Position numbers and translations under genes: made by a program. A model generated the notes under the pieces. The model made no database searches. It saw only the letters and a program-made list of their open reading frames with translations, and was not told the DNA's origin. From assembly GCA_963823525.1 (NCBI GenBank), contig CAWGLW010000001.1, positions 124,001 through 188,000 of the forward strand: 64,000 nt of DNA. Reading direction: 5' to 3'. Source of the stretch: CAWGLW01 sp963823525 (GTDB taxonomy: Bacteria; Pseudomonadota; Gammaproteobacteria; Steroidobacterales; Steroidobacteraceae). Below, piece by piece: positions 10,165 through 20,200 of the stretch. Numbering within the stretch: the first letter of the stretch is position 1; each line of letters begins with the position of its first letter.

Positions 10165-11112
10165 ATGCGCGCAATTCGCTGCCACCGACCCGGCTCGCTC
10201 GGCGCGCTGTCACTCGACACGGTGCCGGCACCCCGGCCTGCGCTCGGGGAACTGCTCATTCGGGTGCGCTGGGCGAGCATCAACCCGATCGACTGGAAGC
10301 TCGCGACCGGAATGATTCGCCCGGAGGCGAAATCCGGCCCACCCTGGGGCGTTGGTGCAGACTACGCAGGCGAAGTCCTGGCCACCGGCCTTCACCCGGC
10401 TGGCCCGGCCGTTGGCGATCGCGTGTTCGGCTGCCTGGACCCGCTGACGGCCACGCAGGGAACCTTTTCAGAGTTGATCGCCGTGCCCGCGGATTCTGCG
10501 TTCCGCTTGCCGGATGCAATTCCGCTGCGGGAAGCCGCCGCGCTTGCATGTGCCGGATTCAGCGCCGCATGCATGTGTGATCTTGGCGAAATTGGCGAGC
10601 GGTCCCTCGTGCTCGTCAATGGCGCGTCCGGCGGCGTCGGACACATAGCGGTGCAACTGGCGAAGATTCGTGGCGCGAGTGTGACTGCGGTCGCGAGTGG
10701 ATGGCGCCGCGAATTCGTGCTGGGGCTCGGCGCCGATGAGTTCATCGACTACACCCGTACACAGCCACAGGGCTGGCCTTGCAACTTCGACGCAATACTC
10801 GACTGCGTGGCGACCCTGCCCCACTCTGACCTGGGTAGGTTGCTCGCTCGCGAAGGGCGTCATGTCCGTTCCTCGCCGATAGAAGAAGGCGAAGGTCTCG
10901 CCGCATCGACCGACGAGTCTGGCGCGGGTCGCCATCGAAGCCTGGTCCTGATACCAGCGCAGGGTGCCGCTCGTGAACTGATCGACGGCTATTGCTCAGG
11001 TCGACTGAAGGTCAACATCGAGTCAGAGCATCCGATCAGCGATGCGATCTGCGCACTGCAGCGATCCATGACGGGACGCGTCCAGGGAAAGCTGCTCGTG
11101 CGCATCGGATGA
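10165..11112 (+). CDS. Zinc-independent MDR-family oxidoreductase (NADPH:quinone reductase-like)
   Basis: The 315-residue product is a medium-chain dehydrogenase/reductase related to quinone oxidoreductase. The N-terminal catalytic fold shows the usual GELLIRVRWASINPIDWK and GADYAGEV signatures, and the nucleotide site is GASGGVGHIAVQLAK around residues 165-180. The cysteines that bind structural zinc in alcohol dehydrogenases are absent, as in quinone reductases. Translation probably starts at ATG 10165 (MRAIRC), since the fold begins there; a longer in-frame form from 10120 adds only an unrelated 15 residues. Substrate unknown. Confidence 0.8.
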   Translation: MRAIRCHRPGSLGALSLDTVPAPRPALGELLIRVRWASINPIDWKLATGMIRPEAKSGPPWGVGADYAGEVLATGLHPAGPAVGDRVFGCLDPLTATQGTFSELIAVPADSAFRLPDAIPLREAAALACAGFSAACMCDLGEIGERSLVLVNGASGGVGHIAVQLAKIRGASVTAVASGWRREFVLGLGADEFIDYTRTQPQGWPCNFDAILDCVATLPHSDLGRLLAREGRHVRSSPIEEGEGLAASTDESGAGRHRSLVLIPAQGAARELIDGYCSGRLKVNIESEHPISDAICALQRSMTGRVQGKLLVRIG

Positions 11113-11115
11113 GCG

Positions 11116-11244
11116 TCACAGTGCGCCCTGGATATTCAGTACAGCGTGGCTCAGTGAACCGAATGCCACGGTCGTCGTAATCATCAAGCCGGCCAGCACC
11201 CGGGCGAGAAACCTGTCGGCCTTGGTTTTCTTGCAGCTTCGCAT
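11116..11244 (-). CDS. Small single-pass membrane protein (42 residues), unknown function
   Basis: A short reading frame starts MRSCKKTK and carries one membrane-length hydrophobic stretch (VLAGLMITTTVAFGSL) before ending in QGAL. The ATG at 11244 is preceded by GAGG with an eight-base spacer, a good ribosome-binding site; an in-frame ATG at 11262 would add six residues. The positive N-terminus followed by one hydrophobic helix is the usual pattern of a small inner-membrane peptide. It converges on the oxidoreductase gene, with stops four bases apart. No family is recognised; coding status rests on composition and the ribosome-binding site only. Confidence 0.4.
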   Translation of the reverse strand: MRSCKKTKADRFLARVLAGLMITTTVAFGSLSHAVLNIQGAL

Positions 11245-11528
11245 GTCTGAATCCTCGTTCATCGCTTGAGGTCGAAGATCAAACTACGCCCATACATTAG
11301 CCTGATAAACACGCATAACCAGAACAGACTATTTGATAATGCAGAACAGCTGATGCTATCCGAAGAGACATCGAATGGGCACCCATCGTCGCTGCAGCGC
11401 GCCACCACACCCGCCCCGCGAAAAGGCACGGTAACCCTTTGCACAGGCCAGTCAGCTGGCGCCCGATTGACCGGCAAACATGGCAAGTGATTGACTAGCT
11501 CGAACGACAATCAAGCGGGAGACTCGCT

Positions 11529-13247
11529 ATGGCGAGGCAGCGCGCGTTGATCCGGGTTCTTATTGTCTCGCTTGCGGCCGGCATTGTGGCCTTTCTGCCA
11601 GTTTCTGTGGTCCTCGCGGCGAAGGCTGACGCAGCCTGGAACGCCGGGCCCGTAGAGCACATCATTCCGACCGCAAGCGACAGCCGCTTTTTGATCAAGG
11701 TCTCGCTGTCCCGGGCGTTCGACAGCGCGCCCGTATTGACAGTTGATGAGCGCCGGATTCCCGGCTTACGTGGCGGCACCAGCGGGCGCTTCTGGCATTT
11801 TGATGTGCCTGGACTGGCATCCGAAACATCGTACCGGCTGCAACTGCACGACGCCGTTGATCGGCGGATCACCGATCCATGGACGTTGCGGACACTACCC
11901 TCGGCAGACGCTGAACCCGAGTCATTGCGGATTCTTGCTTATACCTGCGCCGGTGGAGACGAAACCGGCGAGATGTCCAACGGCGTACCCTTCTTTCTGA
12001 ACATGACGGCACGTCGGGCGTTGCTCGATCGGGGGTTGAGCTTCGCGCCGGACGTCGTCATCGCCAATGGCGATCACATTTACTGGGACCAGCGGACCTC
12101 GCAGAACAAGCCCGACTTGATTGCAGCTGGCGCCCGCGAAGGATTCCGGCGAGTCGGCGAACTCGATCGCTCGGCGCCGCCGCTGAACTCTCAGAACGAG
12201 CCGGTACTGATCCGGGTCGGGCAGGCACAGATCAGTCAATTGTACGAGACGCGCCTGCGGGGGATCCCCTCGTTTTTTCTCAGCGACGACCATGACTTGT
12301 TCGAGAACGACGAGGCGGACGAGCAGTTGGTCACGTTACCGCCGGACTACTGGATGCTGGAAATGGGTCGCAGCGTGCAACTGCTCTTCTATCCGGAGTT
12401 CCTGCCCGATCCAGGTCGTCCTGCCTTCATGCCAGGCAGCAACGCCTCCGACCGGCCGGCGGGCGTCTCCGAGGCTTTCGGCACGCTTCGCTACGGGCGC
12501 CTTGCCGAGGTACTGCTTTACGACTTCAAGCGGTACTCCAGCCTTGGCGGCGCGGCCGCCCGCAGTGTTCCAGAACTCGCCGAGAACTGGATCATCGAGA
12601 GAACACGGAGCAATCAAACGACCTGGCTTTTGCATGCGCCTGGCACACCGTTCGGATGGACCGCCGGCAAATACGGCGAGCCCTATCCCGATGTACTCGA
12701 TAGCGCAGGCAAAGCCAGTGTCGAGCGAGCCAAACCAGGCTGGCCGGTCGGCTGGTGGAACCAGCACCAGCGTATTCTGGCCGCGCTTGCCGCACAGGGA
12801 GACCGCGTGCCAATACTCGTTCAGGGTGACCTGCATGCGATCGGCTACGAGAAGATTCTCGCATCCGGTGATCTGGACTTTCGGAATAACCCGATTTATG
12901 CCGTGCTCACGGGACCGCTTGGCACCGGGGCGCCCTTGTTTCCATCGGCGTTCCGTGGGGGTCGTGCCGTTCCGCCGACCCACCTCACGGTAGATGAAGT
13001 CCTGCCTCCGGAAGAACAGAACGGTTTTACGATCATCGACATTGAGCCTCATCAGGTCACTTTCCGCTTTTTTGCCTGGCGCCCTCCGCAAGCCGAGACT
13101 GAGATAGCCACGCTCGAACCGTTTCACACCCTGGTGGTCCCGCGGCGGAAGACCGGTCATTCCGCACCGCAGGAGACGGCCACCTTTCTTTTTCAAACTC
13201 ACTCGGGAGGGTCGCCGACTGGATCACGGCTTCACGAGTCGCCGTGA
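11529..13247 (+). CDS. PhoD-like metallophosphatase (alkaline phosphatase D family)
   Basis: The 572-residue exported protein has a signal peptide (about residues 1-36, ending VLAAKADA), an N-terminal beta-sandwich (residues 40-125, HFDVPGLASETSYRLQL) and a metallophosphoesterase domain of the PhoD type. Metal-binding motifs seen are ANGDHIYWDQ, FLSDDHDLFEND and QGDLHAIGYEK. PhoD enzymes hydrolyse phosphomonoesters or diesters outside the cytoplasmic membrane; this relative has no visible Tat twin-arginine motif, so export is probably by Sec. Its stop overlaps the start of the epimerase gene by four bases, so the pair is likely translated together. Substrate not known. Confidence 0.82.
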   Translation: MARQRALIRVLIVSLAAGIVAFLPVSVVLAAKADAAWNAGPVEHIIPTASDSRFLIKVSLSRAFDSAPVLTVDERRIPGLRGGTSGRFWHFDVPGLASETSYRLQLHDAVDRRITDPWTLRTLPSADAEPESLRILAYTCAGGDETGEMSNGVPFFLNMTARRALLDRGLSFAPDVVIANGDHIYWDQRTSQNKPDLIAAGAREGFRRVGELDRSAPPLNSQNEPVLIRVGQAQISQLYETRLRGIPSFFLSDDHDLFENDEADEQLVTLPPDYWMLEMGRSVQLLFYPEFLPDPGRPAFMPGSNASDRPAGVSEAFGTLRYGRLAEVLLYDFKRYSSLGGAAARSVPELAENWIIERTRSNQTTWLLHAPGTPFGWTAGKYGEPYPDVLDSAGKASVERAKPGWPVGWWNQHQRILAALAAQGDRVPILVQGDLHAIGYEKILASGDLDFRNNPIYAVLTGPLGTGAPLFPSAFRGGRAVPPTHLTVDEVLPPEEQNGFTIIDIEPHQVTFRFFAWRPPQAETEIATLEPFHTLVVPRRKTGHSAPQETATFLFQTHSGGSPTGSRLHESP

Positions 13248-14245
13248 ACGTATTTCTGACCGGTGGTTCCGGATTCGTTGGCGGCGCAGTGCTCGATGCA
13301 TGGCGCGACCGTCGCCGGATTCGGGCCATGTCGCGCTCCGCAGAAAGCGACGCGAAAATTCTCGCGCATCGCGGTGAGCCCATTCGCTGCGCACTGGCTG
13401 ATGTGCGCGCCGAACAGCTGGCCGATTGTGGCGCCGTGGTTCACGCGGCCGCCTGCGTCGAAGCGTGGGCACCGACCGAGCATTACTGGCAAGTGAATGT
13501 CGAGGGTACACGCCAGTTGTTGATGGCCGCCAAGGACGCTGGCGTCCGGCGGTTCATCCACATCGGCACCGAAGCGTCACTTTTTCACGGCCAGGCCATG
13601 GTCGACGTCGATGAAAGCTATCCGCTGGCACTGGACTCGCCTTTCCCCTATTCGCGAACCAAGGCGCATGCAGAAAAGCTTGTACGGGAAGCCAACGACC
13701 CGGGGGCCGGGTTCGAGACCATCGTGATCCGGCCGCGAATGATCTGGGGCCCAGGTGACCGGACGATTCTGGTGGAGCTGAAAAACATGGTCGCCCGGGG
13801 CCAGTTCAGATGGCTCGATGAGGGCCGTGCAGTGACCAGCACCACGCATATCGACAACCTCGTTCACGCACTCGACCTCGCATTGAAGGGGGGGCACACC
13901 GGAGCAGCCTACTTTGTGCTCGATGATGGCCAGCGAACGCTACGGGAATTCCTCACCGCCTATGCCGCGACGGCGGGCGTTGACCTGCCCGGTGCATCCA
14001 TGCCGGCTGCTGTGGCTCGTGGGCTTGCTACGGTCATTGAACCCCTGTGGCGAGGGCTGCGCATGCAACGACCGCCACCGGTCACACGCTTTGCCGCAGC
14101 GTTGATGTCGCGGGACTGCGTATTGAGCGATGCCCGCGCGCGCGATGAACTAGGCTACAAGCCGGTGATAGGGGTGCAGGATGGGCTTGCCAGCCTAAGC
14201 CGGGAACTTCGAGTACTACGCCCTCCGCCAGACGCTCAGCGCTGA
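13244..14245 (+). CDS. NAD(P)-dependent epimerase/dehydratase (3-beta-HSD-like extended SDR)
   Basis: The 333-residue product is an extended short-chain dehydrogenase. The Rossmann motif is GGSGFVGG at residues 7-14, the catalytic pair is in YSRTKAHAEK (Tyr and Lys of YxxxK), and RPRMIWGPGD is the conserved segment of 3-beta-hydroxysteroid dehydrogenase-like NAD-dependent epimerases. Its GTG start overlaps the preceding phosphatase stop in GTGA, which indicates translational coupling. The 3' end overlaps the convergent narI stop by ten bases. Possible substrates are nucleotide sugars or sterol/hopanoid-like lipids; nothing in the sequence decides between them. Confidence 0.8.
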   Translation: MNVFLTGGSGFVGGAVLDAWRDRRRIRAMSRSAESDAKILAHRGEPIRCALADVRAEQLADCGAVVHAAACVEAWAPTEHYWQVNVEGTRQLLMAAKDAGVRRFIHIGTEASLFHGQAMVDVDESYPLALDSPFPYSRTKAHAEKLVREANDPGAGFETIVIRPRMIWGPGDRTILVELKNMVARGQFRWLDEGRAVTSTTHIDNLVHALDLALKGGHTGAAYFVLDDGQRTLREFLTAYAATAGVDLPGASMPAAVARGLATVIEPLWRGLRMQRPPPVTRFAAALMSRDCVLSDARARDELGYKPVIGVQDGLASLSRELRVLRPPPDAQR

Positions 14246-14916
14246 CGCACCACCTGGTACGGGCGTCGCAGGTAACTGAACGGCGCGCTCCAGATGTGCA
14301 CCAGGCGCGAGAACGGAAAGACGAGGAACACTGTCATGCCAAGCAGCAGGTGAGTCTTGAACAACCAGCCGATACCCTCAAGCGAGCCAACGGCCTCAGT
14401 CGGGTCAAAAGTCACGATGTTGCGTGCCCATGACATCAACTGGAGCATGTTGCCGCCGTCCATGTGATGCAGTGACACCGGCAGCGTCAACAGGCCCAGG
14501 CACAGCTGGGTCAGCAGCAGCATGAGAACGAATATGTCCATCTGCGACGACGTCGCACGCACTCGTGGATCGGCCAGCCGACGGTAAGACAGCATCAGAA
14601 GGCCGATCAGGCACAGGGCGCCGAACACGCCACCCGCCACGACGGCCAGCATCTGTTTTGCAGAGGCGCTGACGCCCAGCGCGTGGAAGAAAGCCGGCGG
14701 CATGAGAAGGCCGACCAGGTGCCCGAAGAAGATTCCGATGATACCGATATGAAACAGGTTGCTGGCCAGACGCATGTTCTGGTTACTCAGCATCTGGCTC
14801 GAACTCGCCTTCCAGGTGAATTGATCGCGGTCGAATCGCACCAGGCTGCCAAGGAGAAATACGGTGCCGGCCAGGTACGGGTAGACACCGAAGAGCAACT
14901 GGTTGAGGTAAGACAT
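14236..14916 (-). CDS. narI: Respiratory nitrate reductase gamma subunit, NarI
   Basis: NarI is the di-heme b membrane subunit that takes electrons from quinol and passes them to NarH. The 226-residue product has five membrane segments and begins MSYLNQLLFGVYPYLAG, the typical family N-terminus. Conserved histidines sit in FHIGIIGIFFGHL near residues 56-66 and in the C-terminal helices (KTHLLLG, SRLVHIW), as expected for the four axial heme ligands. It is the last gene of the nar operon, 74 bases after narJ. Confidence 0.95.
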   Translation of the reverse strand: MSYLNQLLFGVYPYLAGTVFLLGSLVRFDRDQFTWKASSSQMLSNQNMRLASNLFHIGIIGIFFGHLVGLLMPPAFFHALGVSASAKQMLAVVAGGVFGALCLIGLLMLSYRRLADPRVRATSSQMDIFVLMLLLTQLCLGLLTLPVSLHHMDGGNMLQLMSWARNIVTFDPTEAVGSLEGIGWLFKTHLLLGMTVFLVFPFSRLVHIWSAPFSYLRRPYQVVRQR

Positions 14917-14990
14917 GGCTACTGGCCTATGATGATGTTTTTCAGTTTCGAACTAGCAAAAGCGATCGTTCAGTCGATCCCGCGTCGGCG

Positions 14991-15674
14991 TCAGCATGGC
15001 GGGCGCGGCATCGGTCGCAGCGGTCGTTCGCTCGGAGCCGCCGCACCGCAGCCGCCGCCCTGATTGCCCATGAACGACACAACCTCTTCCTCCCATATCC
15101 GGTCCATCTGCAGGACGGTTTGATCGGGGCCTTCCTCGGCCACCTGCCGACGAATCACGGTGTCGTTTTCCGGCCGCCCGCCGATGGCCGCCAGGGCTTC
15201 GAAGATGCAGGCGTAAGGACTCTGGCGCGCGGCGAGCCGGGCGCCAATCAGTGCGGCGACCGGCATTGCATCGGTCAGCAGGCCCTTCGCTTCCTGCTCG
15301 GGAATCTGGCCCAGGAACTCCAGAAACAACGGCAGGTAGTCAGGCAACTCGCGCGCAGAGAGTTCAAAACCATGCTGGCGATAGACATCGACGAGGTCCA
15401 CCATCGCCTGGCCACGATCCCGTGACTCGCCGTGAACGTGCTCGAACAGATGCAGCGAGAGCGCGCGGCCCCGATCGAAGTGACTGACGTATCGTTCCTG
15501 GATCGCATAGAGATCCTCGCCTTCGATCTCGCCCAGCAACCCCTGCAATGCACGCCTCACCGTGGCCGGGATACGGGGGTCACTGTCTATCGCGGCCTGC
15601 AGTTCCGGGACGGCGGCCTTCAGTTCCCCGGTCGGGTAGCTCAGGAGGGCCGAAAAGACACTGAATATCGACAT
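14991..15674 (-). CDS. narJ: Nitrate reductase assembly chaperone NarJ
   Basis: NarJ is the cytoplasmic chaperone that binds the NarG N-terminus and allows molybdenum cofactor and iron-sulfur insertion before NarGH is anchored to NarI. The 227-residue product shows the helical NarJ/TorD-type fold, including FEHVHGESRDRGQAMVDL and ELPDYLPLFLEFL, the signature regions of the family. The cysteine-containing tail (NQGGGCGAA) is longer than in Escherichia coli. It starts 12 bases after narH. Confidence 0.93.
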   Translation of the reverse strand: MSIFSVFSALLSYPTGELKAAVPELQAAIDSDPRIPATVRRALQGLLGEIEGEDLYAIQERYVSHFDRGRALSLHLFEHVHGESRDRGQAMVDLVDVYRQHGFELSARELPDYLPLFLEFLGQIPEQEAKGLLTDAMPVAALIGARLAARQSPYACIFEALAAIGGRPENDTVIRRQVAEEGPDQTVLQMDRIWEEEVVSFMGNQGGGCGAAAPSERPLRPMPRPPC

Positions 15675-15686
15675 GCAGATTCTCCG

Positions 15687-17234
15687 TCAATCCTTGTTAT
15701 CGACACGGATTGGCACCGCACGTCGATCCGTGACAGCGCGGCTTCCGAACAGGTTGGCTTTACTGCTTCCGCCGGCGCAACCGTTGCCGAAACTGAAGCC
15801 GCAACCGCCCCGCTCGCCCAGTGCGTCAAAAGTCGAGCTCGCGTATTCGCGGTGAGATGTCGGAATCACAAAGCGGTCTTCGAAATTCGCGATCGCCATG
15901 TACCGATACATTGACTCCACCTGGGTCGCGCTGAGACCGACCGCATCGAGCACGTCCTGCCGCGCTTCCTGGTCAACCGTCCTGCCGCGCATGTAGGCGC
16001 GCATGGCGAGCATGCGCTCCAGCGCGAGCCTCACCGGCGCTTCGTCACCGGCCGTGAGCAGGTTGGCCAGATACCGCAGGGGTATACGCAGCGAGGCCAC
16101 ATCGGGTATCAGGCCGTTACGGCCGATATCGCCGGACTGGACGGCCGCCTGTATCGGCGACAGCGGTGGCACATACCAGACCATTGGCAGGGTCCTGTAT
16201 TCCGGGTGCAGCGGGAACGCCACCTTCCAGTCCATCGCCATCTTGTAGACGGGCGACTCCCGGGCCGCTTCCAGCCAGGATTCCGGGATACCGGCCTTAC
16301 GGGCCTCGTGCTGTACTTCGGGATCAAACGGATCCAGGAACACGTCGAGTTGCGCCTGGTAGAGATCGGCTTCATCTCTGACGGCCGCGGCGGCCTCGAT
16401 ACGATCGGCGTCATACAGCAGCACCCCGAGGTACCGGATGCGACCGACACAGGTCTCCGAACAGACAGTCGGCTGGCCGGACTCGATCCTCGGGTAGCAG
16501 AAGATGCATTTCTCCGACTTACCGGTGTTCCAGTTGTAGTAGATCTTTTTGTACGGGCAACCGGAGACGCACATGCGCCAGCCCCGGCACTTGTCCTGAT
16601 CGATCAGGACGATCCCGTCCTCTTCACGTTTATAAATCGCGCCGGACGGGCACGATGCGACGCAGGACGGGTTCAGGCAGTGCTCGCACAGACGTGGCAG
16701 ATACATCATGAACGAGTTTTCGAACTCGCCATAGATCTCCTTCTGCACCTGGTCGAAGTTCTTGTCCTTTGAACGCTTGCTGAACTCCGTTCCCAGGATC
16801 TCTTCCCAGTTCGGGCCCCACTCGATCTTCTCCATGCGCTTGCCGGTGATCACCGATCGAGGCCGTGCCACGGGGACGGTCTTCGACGGGCCTGCGTTCT
16901 GCAGATGAGCGTAATCGTAATCCCAGGGCTCGTAGTAGTCGTCGATCGTCGGCAGGTACGGATTCGCGAAAATGTTGCCGAGAATCTTCCAGCGACCACC
17001 CTGCTTCGGCTCAATGTGACCTTTACCCTTCAGTCGCCAACCGCCCTTCCACTTGTCCTGGTCTTCCCAGTCCTTTGGATAACCAATGCCAGGCTTGGTC
17101 TCCACATTGTTGAACCAGGCGTACTCCATCCCGTCACGGGAGGTCCAGACGTTCTTGCAGGTCACTGAACACGTATGACAACCGATGCACTTGTCCAGGT
17201 TCAATACCATGCCGATCTGTGCTCGAACCTTCAT
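15687..17234 (-). CDS. narH: Respiratory nitrate reductase beta subunit, NarH
   Basis: NarH carries four iron-sulfur clusters that pass electrons from NarI heme to NarG. The 515-residue product has four cysteine groups: CIGCHTCSVTC near the N-terminus, CEHCLNPSCVASCP, CRGWRMCVSGCP and CIFCYPR...CSETC. The tryptophan in CRGW replaces a cysteine, as expected where one cluster is [3Fe-4S]. Translation starts at ATG 17234 (MKVRAQIGMVLNLDKCIGCH); an in-frame upstream extension would overlap narG. It follows the narG stop by one base, so translation is coupled. The glycine- and cysteine-rich C-terminus (GGCGFSFGNGCAGG) is unusual. Confidence 0.95.
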   Translation of the reverse strand: MKVRAQIGMVLNLDKCIGCHTCSVTCKNVWTSRDGMEYAWFNNVETKPGIGYPKDWEDQDKWKGGWRLKGKGHIEPKQGGRWKILGNIFANPYLPTIDDYYEPWDYDYAHLQNAGPSKTVPVARPRSVITGKRMEKIEWGPNWEEILGTEFSKRSKDKNFDQVQKEIYGEFENSFMMYLPRLCEHCLNPSCVASCPSGAIYKREEDGIVLIDQDKCRGWRMCVSGCPYKKIYYNWNTGKSEKCIFCYPRIESGQPTVCSETCVGRIRYLGVLLYDADRIEAAAAVRDEADLYQAQLDVFLDPFDPEVQHEARKAGIPESWLEAARESPVYKMAMDWKVAFPLHPEYRTLPMVWYVPPLSPIQAAVQSGDIGRNGLIPDVASLRIPLRYLANLLTAGDEAPVRLALERMLAMRAYMRGRTVDQEARQDVLDAVGLSATQVESMYRYMAIANFEDRFVIPTSHREYASSTFDALGERGGCGFSFGNGCAGGSSKANLFGSRAVTDRRAVPIRVDNKD

Positions 17235-17235
17235 G

Positions 17236-20200
17236 TCAATGAGCCTCCATTGGCATCGCGTCGAGTTCCGATTCATCGAGCCAGTCGACCTTGTTCATCT
17301 TGCGAACGACGATGAATTCGTCCCGATTGGCTCCGACCGTGCCGTAGTAGTTGAAGCCGTAGCTCAGCTGCGCATATCCACCGATCATGTGGGTGGGCTT
17401 CAGTACGGCCCGGGTGACGGAATTGTGGATGCCGCCGCGTGCGCCGGTGATTTCGCTGCCGGGCGTGTTTATGATTTTCTCCTGGGCGTGATACATCATC
17501 GACATGCCCACTGGCACGCGCTGCGAAACGACCGCGCGCGCCGTGATGGCGCCATTGATGTTGAACGCCTCGATCCAGTCGTTGTCCTCTATGCCGGCCT
17601 GCTTCGCATCCGACTCACTGATCCAGATGATCGGGCCGCCTCGCGAGAGCGTCAGCATCAGCAGATTGTCGGTATAGGTGCTGTGTATGCCCCATTTCTG
17701 GTGTGGCGTGATGAAGTTGAGGACGATTTCCGGATTGCCGTTGGAACGGGTGCCGTGCATCGGGGCGACCGCCTTCAGGTCGACGGGCGGGCGGTAGACA
17801 CAGAGCGGTTCTCCGAAGGCTCGCATCCAGGGATGATCCTGGTAGAACTGCTGGCGGCCGGTGATCGTTCGCCAGGGAATCAATTCGTGAACGTTGGTAT
17901 AACCTGCGTTGTAGCTGACATGCTCATCTTCGAGCCCTGACCAGGTGGGCGAAGAGATGATCTTGCGCGGTTGTGCCTGTATGTCACGGAAACGGATCTT
18001 CTCGTGCTCCTTCGGCAATGCCAGGTGCGTGTGGTCACGCCCGGTAACTCTGCTGAGCGCCGCCCACGCCTTCACCGCGACATGGCCGTTGGTCTCCGGC
18101 GCCAGCATCAGCACGACTTCGCAGGCGTCGATGTCCGAATCAATGCGCGGCATGCCTTTCGTGCTGCCTTCTTCATCCACGGTGTAGTTGATATCGCCGA
18201 GCGCCTTGACCTCTTCTTCGGTATTCCAGTTGATGCCCTTGGCACCGTTGCCCAGCTTCGCGAGCAATCGGGCCCAGTGACGAGAATTTCTTGAACGTTT
18301 CCGGGTAATTTCGCTCGACCACCGCGAAAGCCGGCGCCGTCTTGCCGGGGATGAGTTCGCATTCTCCTCGCTTCCAGTCCTTGACGTCGAACGGCTGCGC
18401 GAGCTCACTTGGCGTGTCATGCAGCGTCGGCACCGCGACGATGTCGTGTTCAATGCCCAGGTGTCCGACGCACACTTCTGAGAATTTCTTCGCGATACCC
18501 TTGAATATCTCCCAGTCGCTTCGTGACTCCCAGGCCGGGTCCACTGCCCGCGACAATGGGTGAATGAACGGGTGCATGTCGGATGTGTTGAGGTCATTCT
18601 TTTCATACCACGTCGCCGTGGGCAGCACGACGTCCGAGTACATGCAGGTCGTGGACATACGGAAGTCCAGGGTCACGAGCAGGTCGAGCTTGCCTTCCTC
18701 CGCGTCGCGCCAGATGACTTCTTCGGGTTTCTCGCCACCCTCCTCGCCAAGGTCCTTACCCTGCAGGCCGTGGTTTGTCCCGAGCAGGTACTTCAGGAAA
18801 TACTCGTGGCCCTTTCCCGAGGAACCGAGCAGATTCGAGCGCCAGACAAAGAGGTTGCGCGGGAAATTGGCTGGGTTATCCGGATCCTCGAACGCGAAGC
18901 CGATCTCCTTGCTCTTCAGTTTTTCCACGACGTATTCACCGGGGCCTTACCCTCGGCACTTCGCAGTCCGGCAAAGCGCCAGCGGGTTCGCAGAGAGTTG
19001 CGGCGCAGACGGCAGCCAGCCCATTCGTACGGAACGTACGTTGTAGTCGATCTGACTGTCCTGCCACTCGTCGGGATTGGCCAGCGGCGAGAGGATCTCT
19101 TTCATCCCGAGCTTTTCGTGGCGCCACTGGCTGGAATGAATGTAGAAGAACGACGTCGAGTTCATCTGCCGGGGTGGCCGGCTCCAGTCCAGCCCGAATG
19201 CCAGGGGTAGCCAGCCGGTCTGAGGCCGCAGCTTTTCCTGCCCGACGTAGTGGGCCCAGCCTCCGCCGCTTTGCCCTACGCAGCCGCAGAGCATCAGCAT
19301 GTTGATGATGCCCCGGTAGTTCATGTCCATGTGATACCAGTGGTTCATCGCCGCGCCGATGATCACCATGGACTTACCATGCGTCTTTTCGGCGTTTTCC
19401 GCGAACTGGCGTGCCACGGTGATGACGTCTGTCGGCCTTCACACCGGTAATGCGCTCCTGCCAGGCGGGCGTGTATGGCACGTCTTCTTCATACGTGCTC
19501 GCGACGTTGCCCCCACCCAGACCGCGATCAATACCGTAGTTGCCGGCCATCAGGTCGAATACCGTGGATACCAGCGCCTCGCGACCGTCTGCGAGGCGCA
19601 CCCGACGCGCCGGGACCTTGCGAATCTGCAATGGATCGTGCTCGCTGTTGCTGAAATGTTCGTGCGGGATCGCGCCAAAGTACGGGAAGGCGACCGGCAC
19701 GGCCTCGTCGGCCCCATCCAGCAGGCTGAGCTTCAGCACCAGCGCCTGGCCGTCACGCGCATCGCGCTGCTCGATGTTCCAGTTGCCCGTGTTCTCTTCC
19801 GACTCGCCCCAGCGGAAACCGATTGAACCGTTCGGCAGACACAACCCGCCCGTGGACTCTTCAAACGCCAGCGTCTTCCATTCAGGGTTGTTCGCCTGCC
19901 CTAGGTTGCCGGCGAGGTCCGATGCGCGCAGAAATCGGCCAGCGGCATGGTACGCGCCGCGGTCCTCGAGCATGACGAGGTTCGGCAGGTCGGTCTTCTC
20001 GCGCGCGTACCCCGTGAAGTACTCGCATTGGCGCTGGAGGTGAAACTCCTTCATGATCACGTGGCCCATCGCCATGGCGAGGGCCGCGTCCGTCCCCTGC
20101 TTGGGATGCAACCAGATATCCGCGAACTTCGACGCTTCGGAGTAGTCCGGGCAGACCGTGACGATCTTCGCGCCCTTGTAACGCACCTCGGTCATGAAGT

